Assembly (NCBI GenBank): GCA_023213395.1
Contig: CM041465.1
Coordinates: 234,863,741 to 234,927,740, forward strand
Direction of reading: 5' to 3'
Length of the DNA: 64,000 nt
DNA from: Cycas panzhihuaensis
Lineage: Eukaryota; Cycadophyta
Below, piece after piece: positions 45,844-57,251 of the stretch. Under the pieces are notes generated by a model. The model was not told the DNA's origin, did not search any database, and saw nothing but the letters and a program-made list of their open reading frames with translations. How positions within the stretch are numbered: position 1 is the stretch's first letter; every line of letters starts with the position of its first letter. The position numbers and the translations under genes were made by a program.

Positions 45844-48596
45844 TGTTTCCCAGCTACTGGGAATGGATACAGATAGGTCAACTTAAGTAGGCTCAGGTAT
45901 GCTTCTTCCTTTTCACGTGTACTATTTCGTTGGAAAGGTTGATAGAAGCGTTGCCTCATTGCATGACTGCTTGCTTCATTTGTATGATCACTTTGCATTT
46001 GTTGCCAGGTCATGTTGCTTGTCGTATTATGAGCCTATGACAACCCAGTGGGACCTACCTTTCTGTAAGGTAGGCATCCCCATGGCACTTTACGACCCTC
46101 TGTGCTATCTCCACACTGTCTTGAACTTCTTTTGGTTTATATGACCCATTCATGCTCAACTTTAAGCTCCTAGCACCTTGTTTCTAGGACCTTTGGCCAT
46201 TGATGCTCTGCTTGCATTTGTCCACATGCATTCTAGACTATCTCAGCCACCTAGATAGGAGGGCCAGACCCTCCCAGGCTTGCCACATCACCTCCTAAGG
46301 CTCCCAGAACCCAGATTTTTTCCATTTTAGCTTTCTGGTCCCGCACTGCTGTAAACTTAGTGGTACCACAAAGTTTACTGTGGTGCAACTGTTGTCAATT
46401 ATTTTTTAAATCTGTCGTGGTAATTCTCATGTTTCCTATAGAATCGCCACATGGCTTCGCATCCACCTCAGCCCTATTCACTTGTTTAGGGCTGGGATGG
46501 GTATAACTATTAAAACCCTCATCATTTTGAGGACTCTTAGATCATTTTTTGCTCTTCAACACAACCATTCCCTACTGTAATTTCTGTCCTCTTCTCTTCT
46601 TGCTATAAGTGCACTTATAGGCCTACGTTTCCTGCAACTCTAGGCTAGGATCTACCTACAACTACCTTTCTCCATAGTGGGAATCCTCTCTCTAGGTGTT
46701 ATCAAGCAGATTTTGGTGTTGTTCTTCTCCAACTCACCTAGTAAGTCTCTCTTTCAGTTGTCTCCTAGGATTTCTCTTGTAAAACCTTGCAGGGATCTTC
46801 TTCTTCACTAGTTGTAGGGATAGACCTGCCCTATATCAGCCTAGCAAGCCTTCCAAACCCCTTTTCTCTGGATTTACGGTATGTTATCTTCATATTAGAC
46901 CCATTTCTTGATTTGTTTGCTTGTTTTGTTCAGGTTTGACTATAGCAAAGCTTGTTTTCATTAAGTTTGGCTTGTTGCTTATAGGTTTTCACCTTCCCTC
47001 TACTAGTTTTCCTTAAGGGAGCAATAGGAGAAGAACCACAAGGTTGGGTAAAGAGAGTAAGGTGGGGCATCGCCCCACTCAGTCCTACTCTCCAAGAGAA
47101 ATCCCCTTCCCACCTTTTCTTCTCTTACTCCATGCTCCTCTTCGGTTAATTAGGAGCTGGTGAGCCTTAGTCATAAGCTAGATTATCAACATATGCAGCC
47201 CCTTGCTGTGTTGATTCCAGGCCTACACGCCTCTTATTTGGACCCCCATAGTGTCCCCTGTATTGTTGGGTATCCCTTGATAACATTGGCAAGGGTTTGT
47301 GCACTAGATTGCTGCCCATAGAAACTCCGCACCTTGGACATTTTCCCAACGCTTTGTCACTTTTATCCTTGTGTTTCTTGGCTGTTATAAGTTATCTTTA
47401 CCCTTATCTTATTGTGCTAGAGAGTTGTTTAGAGAACCCAGTGGAGGGTTAGCCATCTTGATGCTTCCCTTCACTCCATTTTGCTTGATGTACATGCTTA
47501 CTTGAGAGAGGATTTTGGAGTTTTTTGTAGTAGTTGTTTTTCCTAATATTTTAACACAAACATTACTCATATACTTGCATATATATAACTTGTCTTTTAC
47601 AGCCCCTTCTTGGAAGGGATAAGCCAGTGCATGTGCAGGTTGGTGTGGTGCTCTCGCAAAGGTATAAAACATCTGGATCCAGGTAAGATCTACCATTTTT
47701 TTCCCTTTGCTTTTGCTTTCTCTATTTCACTTTCTTTTCACAAAGGGGAAGGTAAGGAAGCCCCCATCGTTCACGTTAAAACTTGGTTACACATCTACGG
47801 ATTGACATAAAGATGTGTGTTGCACGTGGGTGAGGCCTCCTGTCAGCCGCTACATCTTCTGAGTATGCACACCATTCCTTTAGTCCCCCATTTCCTTTAT
47901 TTTACTTTTATTTGAAATCTATGTTCTATCTAAGTAGGTCATATAAAAGTAAAAAGGTAAATGGTATCATTTGTTTGCACTTGCATGTTTGTATGTCATA
48001 TACTTAACTCCTATAGGAAAAGGACATTATAGGAAACCTCCTCTTCCCTTTTCTTTTCCTACAAAACCTAACATACCCTTTCGGTTTATTCCATTTGATA
48101 TCGCTTACTTGCATGTATGACACCTACCCCCTTTCTCCTTTTTTCATTTACTCGTTGAAACATTAGAGGAAAATTTGGCTTAGTTGCCTCCTTTCCTCTC
48201 TCTCTCCCCTTCTTGGTCCTATTTGTTTGACCAAATAACCAAGAGGAACCCATCTACATCGTAGGCTCTCACCTACCTTGTCCACATCTATTTCCCTCTA
48301 GCATAGGGAAACTATTGAGGACTCCTCTTCTACCCTTCCGGCCATCCAAGGGTGGGAGGACCTTCTTCTCGAGTCTATCCAGGCTACCCTTCCCATATTC
48401 CCTCTCTCTCTACTAGATTAAGGGCCACTTCAAGGTAGTTGAGTATCATCTGCAGGTCCTGAACTCATGCTCTAGCACATCGGGTACCCTGTGTGATACT
48501 TTCTTTGCTTGTAGGTTTTCGCCCACACCTTTGATATCACCATCGACTATCATCACTTCTACTGAGCTTAGTGATTATCTTGTAGACACGCATATA
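45844..48596 (+). repeat. Tat-2 3' LTR (2753 bp)
   Basis: It starts TGTTTCCCAGC and ends GCATATA at 48596, followed by the TSD. It is colinear with the 5' LTR at 5182-7921. A palindrome GTAAACTT...TGGTACCA...AAGTTTAC lies at 46351-46378; related palindromes occur in the first intron of the antisense gene. Confidence 0.92.
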
Positions 48597-48601
48597 GGAG
48601 G
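48597..48601. repeat. Target-site duplication of Tat-2, right copy (GGAGG)
   Basis: This matches 5177-5181. Tat-1 resumes with GTACAATCATGTG, which is the same sequence that follows the G tract in Tat-2 at 41804. Confidence 0.85.
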
Positions 48602-50750
48602 GTACAATCATGTGACTACATATTGTGACTCCTTACAGGTCCGTTCTTTTCCCTATCTAATATAAAACCCCTACACTCTACTCTACTGCTACCCCGCCCT
48701 TGGGGCATCATCTCCTGGCCTGTGTGATCCCTCTCCTGGGGACCACATACCTCCTAGGCTTTTCCTTACCCTCTAGGAGCTCCCCGCCTCGCTCCCCTAA
48801 TCTCGTGGCCTCCTCAGGGTTGTCGCCACCATGTGAGTATGTGTCCTACTCTGCATCAACCTTGATGCCACCTCATCCACCAGTCGATTGTATCAGGTCT
48901 GGATATGATCTCGATCACTCTCTACACTACGAAGCCTCTCCTTCATCCTGCGGAGATGCTGCTCCATCATAGCTAGTTAGATGTGACTCTCTGCATCCCC
49001 TTTGGCTCCTCCCTAAGTATCAAGTGCCTGTGCTTGACTCAGTAGGGCATCCCTCTGAGCTCGGGTAGTATCTAGCTCTACCTAAAGACGTCCTGTACAT
49101 GCCTCATGCTCTTGGGACTCTACAATCCACACATCTCTTGCCCTCAACAATGGGGCAAATGCTGTCGTATGGGCACCTACCGATCTGTGCTCATCACCTA
49201 CCTGGATGGGAGGCTGCCCCTCCGTGTAGGCCCAGGGGAACATCTCCCAGATTACCACCTCCACCAGTCTCTAGATATTTGCTATACCTTCAATCCAACA
49301 TGTCACATATCAATATGTGTCCATATGCATGCCAAATCAAAACCAAATAATACATATACATCTGGCAATCAAATGATGACAGGAGAAGGTTGTATCTCAC
49401 CTGGTGCGACTATCAGCTTATCAACTCAGGTGACTACCTCTGCCCTAGGTACTCCACCAGCTATAGGTACCTCCTCCTCCTCTAGTACCTCCTTGGCCAC
49501 TGCCTTAGCTACTGGGGCATCCCTCTTCTCCTCAGCTGGTGCAATTATCTCTTTGGATCTTCTAACGATCTGCAACCTATGAGCTTCTGTCACTGGGTCC
49601 TTACTCTCCTCTGTAGCTCTTGAGAGGCCTGCCTCTCCTCCTACGGTCCCTGATAGACCTGCCTCTCTACCTGTGGTCTCTAATGGACCTGCTTCTCCTA
49701 CAGCTCGGGATGGGCTAGCCCCATCACCTCCATCATCATCTCTTGGGGCTACTCCTGCTCCGTCATCCTTATCATCGTTGTCCCACCTCACCACTCTATA
49801 TGGGTCTACTATATAGTTTTTCATAGTAAGGAGGTCTAGTGATGTGGCCTTCACTGAGCAACGAATATGATCCTGGTCCTCGGTCCCCCTGAATCTAGCT
49901 TGCCATCTGTGTACCATCGATGCCCACTCTGAGACAGGGTGTGGTCCCCCTGTTAGTGCCACTGCTCTAAAGTGGTTAAAAAACTAGCACTGTAATAGGG
50001 TACTATATGATAGACCACCCTTCCTTGCTACCTGAATGGCATCCATCTATACGATAAGGTTCACTGCTATGAGGGTAGCCCAGTCCAAGCTCTCTCCTGC
50101 CTCACATCTTCATACTACATCCATCCAACTACTCGGTATGTCCCTATAGTTCTATTTTTGGGATATCTAGAATAGAATACACAATGTAATCAACTTCCTT
50201 ACATGAGGAATCCCTAATATCACCATGCTTTGGAGAGGTATCCCTTACCTCTCCCACCTGTCTAAGCCCGTGAAGAAAGTAGTGGCTTCCCTATGTACTA
50301 CCTCATTACTAGGCACTGCCCCTAGTGTTGTCGACCTCCCTGTCACTGACAACTACAGTATCCTCCTGATGTTACCTGGAGTCATAGATACATCTCCTAC
50401 TTGGGGTAGAGAGAAGACATGCCTCTGTCTATCCCAATGAGACACAATATCTACTAGTAGCCTCTAGTTTGAAGTGTATTAAGGTGTCCTTGTGACCTTC
50501 AGTAGGCTATACCTCATTAAGATCTACATGTCCTCATGAGTCATCATCTCTATGAAACTCAACATGGCCATACCTATATTCTCGTGGTTCTCTACTGCGA
50601 TCAACACCTGGAAAGCACCACAATACAAATCAGGTCCTGACTCATGCTCACCCCCACATCTTCTGGACTATCCCTTGGCCTCATTCAGTTGAGATTTGGG
50701 GACCCTTGGGCCCCCATCTTTATTTTTCATTAGTGCTACCTTCACATTGT

Positions 50751-50780
50751 GCCAAACTTCATGGTACCACAGAGTTTGGC
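50751..50780. repeat. Palindrome in the antisense-gene intron, Tat-1
   Basis: Outer arms GCCAAACT and AGTTTGGC surround a central TGGTACCA. Related palindromes are in the Tat-2 intron (43922-43949) and in the Tat-2 3' LTR (46351-46378). Confidence 0.6.
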
Positions 50781-50808
50781 CTAGGTCTTGCGGCGATCGA
50801 GGCTACGT

Positions 50809-50838
50809 GGCAAAGATCGTGGCACTGCGATCTTTGCC
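50809..50838. repeat. Intron hairpin, Tat-1 copy
   Basis: GGCAAAGATCG and CGATCTTTGCC form a perfect 11-bp stem with an 8-base loop, inside intron 1 of the antisense gene. It is conserved in Tat-3 (9-bp stem) and partly in Tat-2. Confidence 0.7.
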
Positions 50839-51274
50839 ATGCTGTGAACATCACCCCCCCTAAAAGAGGGGTTTCCCACCAAAAAAACCGAAAAAATTTT
50901 CCAAAGTAAGCCACAACCAGGCCCACTGGGACTAGGGCTACCTAATGCCCCATTCTGCCTCTCTGTGGGTCCAGTTTGGACTCTTGGAGATTATTTTTTG
51001 CCCATATGGGGCCAAAAAAACTACATAAATTTCATAAAAAGTATCAAACTTTAAATCACAAAATGGGATAGGGTTTCGATGATCCACTTACTAGATCTAG
51101 TCGGGCTGTCACCATCTCATTGTCTCGGTCTTAATGGCTATCTCTTAGTCAAGATCCAATGGCCGGATCTCCCTCTGCATGTCTCTGAAGTTGGGTGGTG
51201 CTCCGCTGTATAAGGAAAGGGCTTTGGATTCGTTCGTGAGCCCATGAAAATGAATCCCATTTTCATCAGTTTCC

Positions 51275-51281
51275 TTATATA
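51275..51281 (-). promoter_or_regulatory. Antisense-gene TATA box, Tat-1 copy
   Basis: TATATAA on the minus strand, 160 bases upstream of the proposed start codon at 51115, in the same setting as in the other copies. Confidence 0.62.
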
Positions 51282-51774
51282 GGTGGGGGCCCTGATGGGC
51301 ACTTTCTTCATTTTTACTTTTGAGGTAGCCCTTAAGACTGTTTCTCATCCCTAATTACCATTATTTTTTGGCCCTATTTCCTGTTGCACTTCCACAACCT
51401 CTATTTTTTCTCATTCCTTTAAGTGCATTAATGGCACCTCACTAATACATTTTTTGATAGGGCCCTTCTGTCTCATTTTGCATGCCACTCTCATGCATAC
51501 TTGAGTTTATACTCATTTTACCATCCTAGACTCATTTTTACAGCCCATTCGGGATCATTCTTTGCTTTCTCAAGAAACCTTTGGCACCCTAGAGTGGCCT
51601 TCTCGCCACCCGCTCTTTGCCAGTGGTTAGATAGTTTACTCCTATCCTCGGGTAGCCTCATTACTGGGTCCTCCTACCCTTCACAGCCATTATTGTTTGC
51701 CATACAAGCCTCTTTTTCCTCGACTCTGACTCTATCACATATTTTTTCTACTAAGACACTTTCCTTTCTTATCC

Positions 51775-52187
51775 ATGACTCTCTTCATCTCCACCGATGG
51801 TAGAAGCCGTGGTAATCCTGGCCCCTCTGCTTCCACATGGATTCTTTGCGATCCCTCCAGACATGATTTCCTACATTCTAGAATCTTTCCCCCTAAGGCC
51901 ACCAATAACGAATCTGGGTACATATCTGTTATTGAAGCCCTCACTAATGCACTCTGCTTTTACCATGGATCCATTGTTCTTCTTTGCGACTTCTAGGTGA
52001 TGGTGTCCCATCTCACCTAAGTTTACTAGGTGTGATACCCACACCTGAGAGCCCTTGCTTCGACTACTAGGTCCTTATTAGCTTATTTTCAATCTAACAC
52101 ATCCCTTGGGCCCTCAACGCTAAGGTAGACAGCCTCATTCGCCTCATCCTTGAGTGTTGCCTTGCTCTTCTTGTTGACCGTCTTTAA
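51775..52187 (+). pseudogene. Tat-1 aRNH, broken
   Basis: ISTDGRSRGNPGPSA keeps the first catalytic Asp, NNESGYISVIEAL has the Glu, and LLCDF has the next Asp. A TAG follows it, then the frame is lost by a small deletion near 52090. A decayed NAKVDSLI segment near 52117-52140 still shows the late Asp. The candidate acceptor for this frame is AG at 51459-51460. It lies 0.4 kb before the 3' LTR. Confidence 0.75.
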
Positions 52188-52505
52188 GACTTGTCTGGTC
52201 ACCCTGTCACTCAAGTCTCAGGTCATCTCGCATCTCACTTTGTGATCTGTTTGCACCTCTGAAAGCTACCCTCTAATGAGGTTAAACTATGGCGACCATC
52301 AGGTTTACTCATTTACTCTTTCTCTTATCACCATTGTACTTTCTTTTTGCACCCTTCTGATGGGGGCAATCCCCTCATCCTTCTTAACTTCTAGTCTATT
52401 CTTGGGTGGTACATATGCAGCCTCTATGTTGTATCCACCTCTATCCTCATATCCACACATTCTACCATGGTACTCATCGGCACCCTTGGCTCTTGTTTTG
52501 TTTAT

Positions 52506-52506
52506 G

Positions 52507-52529
<23 letters not shown>
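52506..52529. repeat. (TA)n microsatellite
   Basis: A run of about twelve TA units lies between the aRNH remnant and the polypurine tract of Tat-1. Tat-2 has only a short TATATA here (45748), so it expanded in this copy. Confidence 0.85.
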
Positions 52530-52538
<9 letters not shown>

Positions 52539-52604
52539 TACTGACTGTTGTATTGCCAACATTCGCCATCGCACCATGCTTCTGAGTGGCGAGGCTCTCT
52601 TGCT

Positions 52605-52614
52605 AAGGGGGCAG
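52605..52614 (+). promoter_or_regulatory. Tat-1 polypurine tract
   Basis: AAGGGGGCAG directly before the TG of the 3' LTR; the best preserved of the Tat polypurine tracts. Confidence 0.7.
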
Positions 52615-55395
52615 TGTTTCCCAGCTATTGGGAATGGATATAGACAAGTCGACTTAGGTAAGCATAGTTATGCTTCTCCCTTTTCAATTTTACTATTTCT
52701 TTAGAAAGGTAGATAGAAGTATTACCTCATTACATGATTGACTGCTTCATTTGTATGATCACCTTGCATCCACTACTTGATCATGCTGCTTATTGTATTG
52801 TGAGCTTATGACAAGCCGTGGGACCTACCTTTCCACAAGGTAGGCATTCCCATGGCACTCTACTACCCTTCATACTACCTCCACATCACCTCAAGCCTCA
52901 CTTGATTTGTATGATCTGCTCGTACCTTGACCCTGTGTCCTTATTATGATATTTTTGGGAATTTTAGCCCTTTGATGCTTCATTTGGTCTAGTTCTTATG
53001 CCTTCTGGACTATCCCTAGCCACCTGGACAAGAGGGCCAGCCCCTCCTAGGCCTGATACACCTCTTTTAGGGCTCCCAGAACCTTGACCATTGCCATTTT
53101 AGCTTTTTAGGTCTTGCACCATTGTAAACTAAGTGGTACTGTAAAGTTTACTGCGGTACTGCGAAGTTTACTATGGTGTGACTGTTACAACTTAGTTTTT
53201 TTAATCTTTCATGGTAATTCTTACTTTTTTCATAGAATTTCCATGTGGACAAGTGCCCATCTCAGCCCTATTCGCACCCTAAATACTCTATTAGGGTTGA
53301 GATGAGTATAAATCCCAAAAAGTTCATCATTTCACATCTCTTGGCTCTCTAACTTCACATTTTACTATTATGTTTCTACTCCTTTCCTCCTCTCCTCCAC
53401 AGGTGCACCTACAACTCTGTGTTTCTTATTGTTTTAGCTTAGGACCTACCTGTAGTAGCTCTATTCCATGGTGGGAGACTCACTTCCAGGCATTTCCAAG
53501 TAAGATTTTTGTGGTTCTTCTCTAACTTCGCCTAGTAAGTTTCCTCTACAACCTCTCTTAGGGAAACACCCTAGAAGACCTGCTCTTTCTCATTAGTTGT
53601 AGGGGTAAATCTACCCCAAACTCAGCCTAGTAGGTACCCTTTGCTTTATTTTCATAATTTCATATGTATTCTTTCTATTAGGGCTTATTTTAAAAGTTTA
53701 TTTTCCTGCTCTTTTCCCTTTTGGCTGTAGTAAAGATCATCTTTCCTTGCATTTGGCTCTATGTCCTCTGATTTCCATCTTATTTCTCTACTAGTTTTCT
53801 TCTAGAAAATAGCAAGAGAAGGCTCACAAAGATTGGGTGAAGGGAGTAAGATGGGATCCATCCCACTTATACCTACTCCCCAAGGGCAAACCCCTTCCCG
53901 TCTTTCTTCTCCTACTTCTATGCTTTCCTTGAGTTAATTAGGAGAAGGTGGAGTCTTGGCCTATGGTGGATATCAGCATATGCATCCCTTATTGCATTGA
54001 CTCCAGGCCTACACGCCCTTCCTTTGGGCCTTCTTCATGCCCCTAACCTTGCCCGGTATCCATTAGGGTCTTTGGGTGAGACTTGTGTAGCGACTTGCTG
54101 TCCATAGCAACTCTATTACCTTGGCATCTCTCCAACATCTTGCTCCATACATTCCCATGCTTATTAGTTCTCCATAAACTACCATATAACCCTACCTTGC
54201 TATACTTTGAGGCTAGGTGGAGAACCTTTAGTGGAGGGTTTCACCATCTCGAGGCTATCCTTTTCCCTTCTTGCTTAGTGTGTGTGGTTTTACTTTGAGG
54301 AAAGTGGAGTTGTTTGCAACAGTAGTCACTCTAATCTAAAATATAATATTTTGGCATTCATATCATATATTTGCATATATAGTTTCTTGTAGCCTCTTCT
54401 CGGAAGGAAGAGACTCTTGTGTGTGTAGGCTTGAAGCAACATCTGCGAAGGAGAAGGACATCTGACTCTGGGTAAGCCTTTACCCTCCTTTTTTTCTTTT
54501 GCTTTGCTTGCTTTCCTTAATTTTCCATCCCACTTTGTTTCTTACAAGGGGAAGGCAAGGAAGCCCCTATTTCCCACATCAATCTAGGTCATGCACAAAC
54601 TATTGGTGAGAGGGCATATGCTGCGCATAAGTGAGGTTCATCATCGACCACTACACTTCCCAGGTACGCATCATCCCTCCCCATCCACCCCTTTTACTTT
54701 TTACTCTTATCTAAAATCTATTGTATTTGTTTAATAGATCACATAAAAGCAAAAAGAAAAATAAATTAGCTACTTCCATCTATTTTGCATAAGTGTGTTG
54801 TGTGCTTGTTCTTCATAGGATAAGGGCATAGTAGGGACTACATTCCTCCCCCTTTCTCCTATCTAGCCTGAAAGTACCCATAGTTGCACTTCATTTAGTT
54901 TGCTTGCTTGAATGCATACAAGACACTTGCTCTTTTTCTCTTGCCCCTTTGGTTATTGAATAAAAGAGAGAGTAGCTTTTAGCCCCTTTTCTTTACTCCT
55001 TCCCTTGGTTAGATTTTCTTAGACCAAGTAACCTAGGGAAGCCTACCTATGTTTGTCTTAGGCTCCTCACCTATACCCTTTCATCTTGTGTTACTTTGTC
55101 ATAGGAACCTCTCCATTGGAGGTTCCTCCTCTTCCCTTCCATCCATCTAAGGGTCAGAGGACCTTCCTCTTTGAGACCATCTAGGATACCCCTATGTATG
55201 TCTTCCCTCTCAGATTTGAAAGTTACTCTGAGGTAGTTGGGCACCATTCACAGGTCCTAAACTTGTGCTCCGACACATGGACACCCTATGTGGTGTTCCC
55301 TTTTGATTATATGTCTCCATTCATACCCCTAGCTTTAGTTATTGACCACCTCAATTCCTATTAAGCATAGTGACCATCCCATAGACGTGGCTCTA
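52615..55395 (+). repeat. Tat-1 3' LTR (about 2.78 kb)
   Basis: It starts TGTTTCCCAGC and aligns along its length with the Tat-2 LTRs, but is much more diverged. A TATAAAT box is at 53307-53313. The end is placed at 55395 by alignment of CCCATAGACG with other LTR ends; the terminal CA is not preserved, so the boundary is approximate. The partner 5' LTR is outside the window, so no TSD could be checked. Confidence 0.75.
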
Positions 55396-56131
55396 GTTGG
55401 CACCATCTCACACCATCTATGGTTGGAGAAAGATGAGGGTGATAAGTGTAACAAGGATAATATTGCTTCAACTATCATATTCTCAATACGCCATGAGCTT
55501 TCCTTGTTTCCTTTTCCTCTCTCTCTTTTCCCCTTCACACATATATTATTTGGAAAAAGGAAAAGAAGAAGAACTAGTTTGGTCATTTACTATCAACTAG
55601 TTTGCCTGCTTTCATAGGAAAGTGCACGTAGTAAGAATCTTACATAGTTTCATGCTCATCTCGTTGTATTGCTTAGCAAGATTACATCTTTTGCATTTGA
55701 TTTACATCATATAGTTGACATTTATATCCTTCCTTTTTTTTTTTCTACTTTTGCATACAAAAGTTAAAGAGAGTGAGGGCATATGTGTGAATAAATGAGA
55801 GTGAGTCTTGCATTATCTTATTACTTTGAATAGTTACCCCTTTACGTATAAGGATACCCTATTGCAAACACCACACCATTTTTGCATACAACAAACACAA
55901 ACATTGAGACATACCTTATTTGATCTCTATTCCCAAGATCTTCTTAGGTCTAACACCTTGAGGGCATCCCTTTTTCTAAGGATACTCTCTTGGTCATCTC
56001 TACTTAGTTTGATTAAACCATTCAAGTATCACCTTTTAGGTTGATACCTAGCCCATGAGACTAGTCCTATTCTTAATCTTCTGTGTGTATGCACTACCCT
56101 TCTGCTCTACTAAAGTCATCCCTTTTACAAT
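55396..56131. other. Flank between Tat-1 and Chr-1, possibly Tat-0 LTR middle
   Basis: No gene is supported. The composition is AT-rich with pyrimidine runs. It lies directly before the Chr-1 insertion into sequence that continues as the Tat-0 LTR end (62883-63192), so it should be the upstream part of that LTR. By eye it shows only weak similarity to the middle of other Tat LTRs (for example CATAGGAAA near 55613). Confidence 0.4.
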
Positions 56132-56136
56132 CCCTC
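56132..56136. repeat. Target-site duplication of Chr-1, left copy (CCCTC)
   Basis: CCCTC precedes the left LTR at 56137 and is repeated exactly at 62878-62882 after the right LTR. Confidence 0.92.
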
Positions 56137-57189
56137 TGATCCCAAAATAGAGCTTAGTTGGTGAAGAAGTCAATTATCAACCTTTTCTCCTTGAGATCCT
56201 ATGAGTTAGTGTAGAAATCTCAATAATATCAAAATAACAATGAGCCCATGAAAGGAAATTCTACACCAAATCATTTATTCTTGACATTAATTGAAAAGTA
56301 TAAGGAGTAGTAATTTTATTAAACTATGAAAATCTCCATTAATAGTGAAGAAATCAACTAGTAAAAGAATGGTAAAATTATAAGGAATAAATGATACAAT
56401 TATACCATAAGGGGGACTCCAACCCTCCAAAATGCTTCTCCAAGGATGCTTTTCAAGTCAAGTCTCCAAGAACCACCTTTCCAACCCATAATAGGGCTCA
56501 ATTTATATAAATAAACCAAAATTGCATGTTTAACAAGTGGCAATCATGCAAGTATAACCACTAACCACTAGAATGCATGTTGTCCAAGTGGCCTTCATGC
56601 AATTCTTAACACGTTGTAGCTTGTAACTAATCTTAACAGACTCTAATTTGACTCAAACTTGGTATACATATAGGAACATATGTCCCCTCCACTTACTCAA
56701 AATTTTAGCTTATTGTGATATCATTTGCCTACATTTTTATTCATTTAATGATAATATGTATTTGCTATTTTTCTGTTGTCCAAGTGGCCTTCATGCAATT
56801 CTTAAACGTTGTAGCTTGTAACTAACCTTACCTAACTCCAATTTGGCTCAAATTTTGTACACATATAGGAACCTATGTCTTCTCCACTACCTCAAAATTT
56901 TAGCTCATTTAGATGTCATTTGCCTATATTTTTATTTATTTAATTATAATATGTATTTGTTATTTTTTTCTGCTAGCTGTGGGATTAATTTTATGAAAGA
57001 CAAGGCTTGAACTCTAATCAAATGATATTTTCTGAACCCCACCTTTTGTACACATCTAGTGGGATGTGTCTTCTACCTGTACACAAAATTTCATATAATT
57101 TTGATACCATTTTTCCATATCTCTTTTAGTTATTCCAATGCCTAGCATTTTCTACATCCTGTAAACATATGGTAGATCCTCCTGGATCA
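56137..57189 (-). repeat. Chr-1 3' LTR (1053 bp)
   Basis: The ends are the short inverted repeats TGATCC and GGATCA. It is colinear with 61828-62877. The polypurine tract, read on the minus strand as AAGGAAGGGAGAG, lies next to it (about 57205-57193). Confidence 0.93.
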
Positions 57190-57251
57190 TGGCTCTCCCT
57201 TCCTTGAAAAATAGCCAACTCCTGTTTGGCTTAGAATTGGAGATGGGGGAA

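Larger units (their letters stand above)
5182..48596 (+). mobile_element. Tat-2, complete Tat/Ogre-like element (interrupted by Tat-3)
   Basis: This full-length Ty3/gypsy element has LTRs at 5182-7921 and 45844-48596, a primer-binding site at 7923-7941, gag, protease, RT, RNase H and integrase up to 14773, and an extra module at 41788-45843. Tat-3 (with Tat-4 inside it) interrupts it at 15400-41782. With the insertion and one TSD copy removed the element is about 17.0 kb. It is flanked by GGAGG on both sides. The two LTRs differ at very roughly 8 percent of positions in the first 270 bp by eye, so it is not recent. All coding parts carry stops. Confidence 0.9.
48683..51115 (-). pseudogene. 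Antisense plant-mobile-domain-like gene in Tat-1, three exons, broken
   Basis: Exon 1 coding is 51115-51092 (8 codons, MVTARLDL), ending at donor GTAAGT (51091-51086). The acceptor AG is at 50609-50608. Exon 2 (50607 to about 49401) opens in the same phase as in Tat-2 and Tat-3 (VLIAVENHENIGMAMLSF). Its middle is decayed; its end (49962-49426) is open and holds GGPHPVSEWASMVHRW, an Asp-rich run, Gly/Glu-rich repeats and a basic LQIVRRSKE patch. A GTGAG donor follows CACCAG near 49400, and the acceptor is at 49272-49271. Exon 3 is 49270-48683, 588 nt, exactly as in Tat-2. Stops prevent expression of a full protein. The role is unknown. Confidence 0.6.
48602..55395 (+). mobile_element. Tat-1, right part with extra module and 3' LTR
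   Basis: This is the continuation of the element at 1-5181. It holds the antisense gene (51115-48683), the aRNH frame (51775-52187), the polypurine tract (52605-52614) and the 3' LTR (52615-55395). It is the most diverged of the Tat copies, in keeping with its outer position in the nest. Confidence 0.85.
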
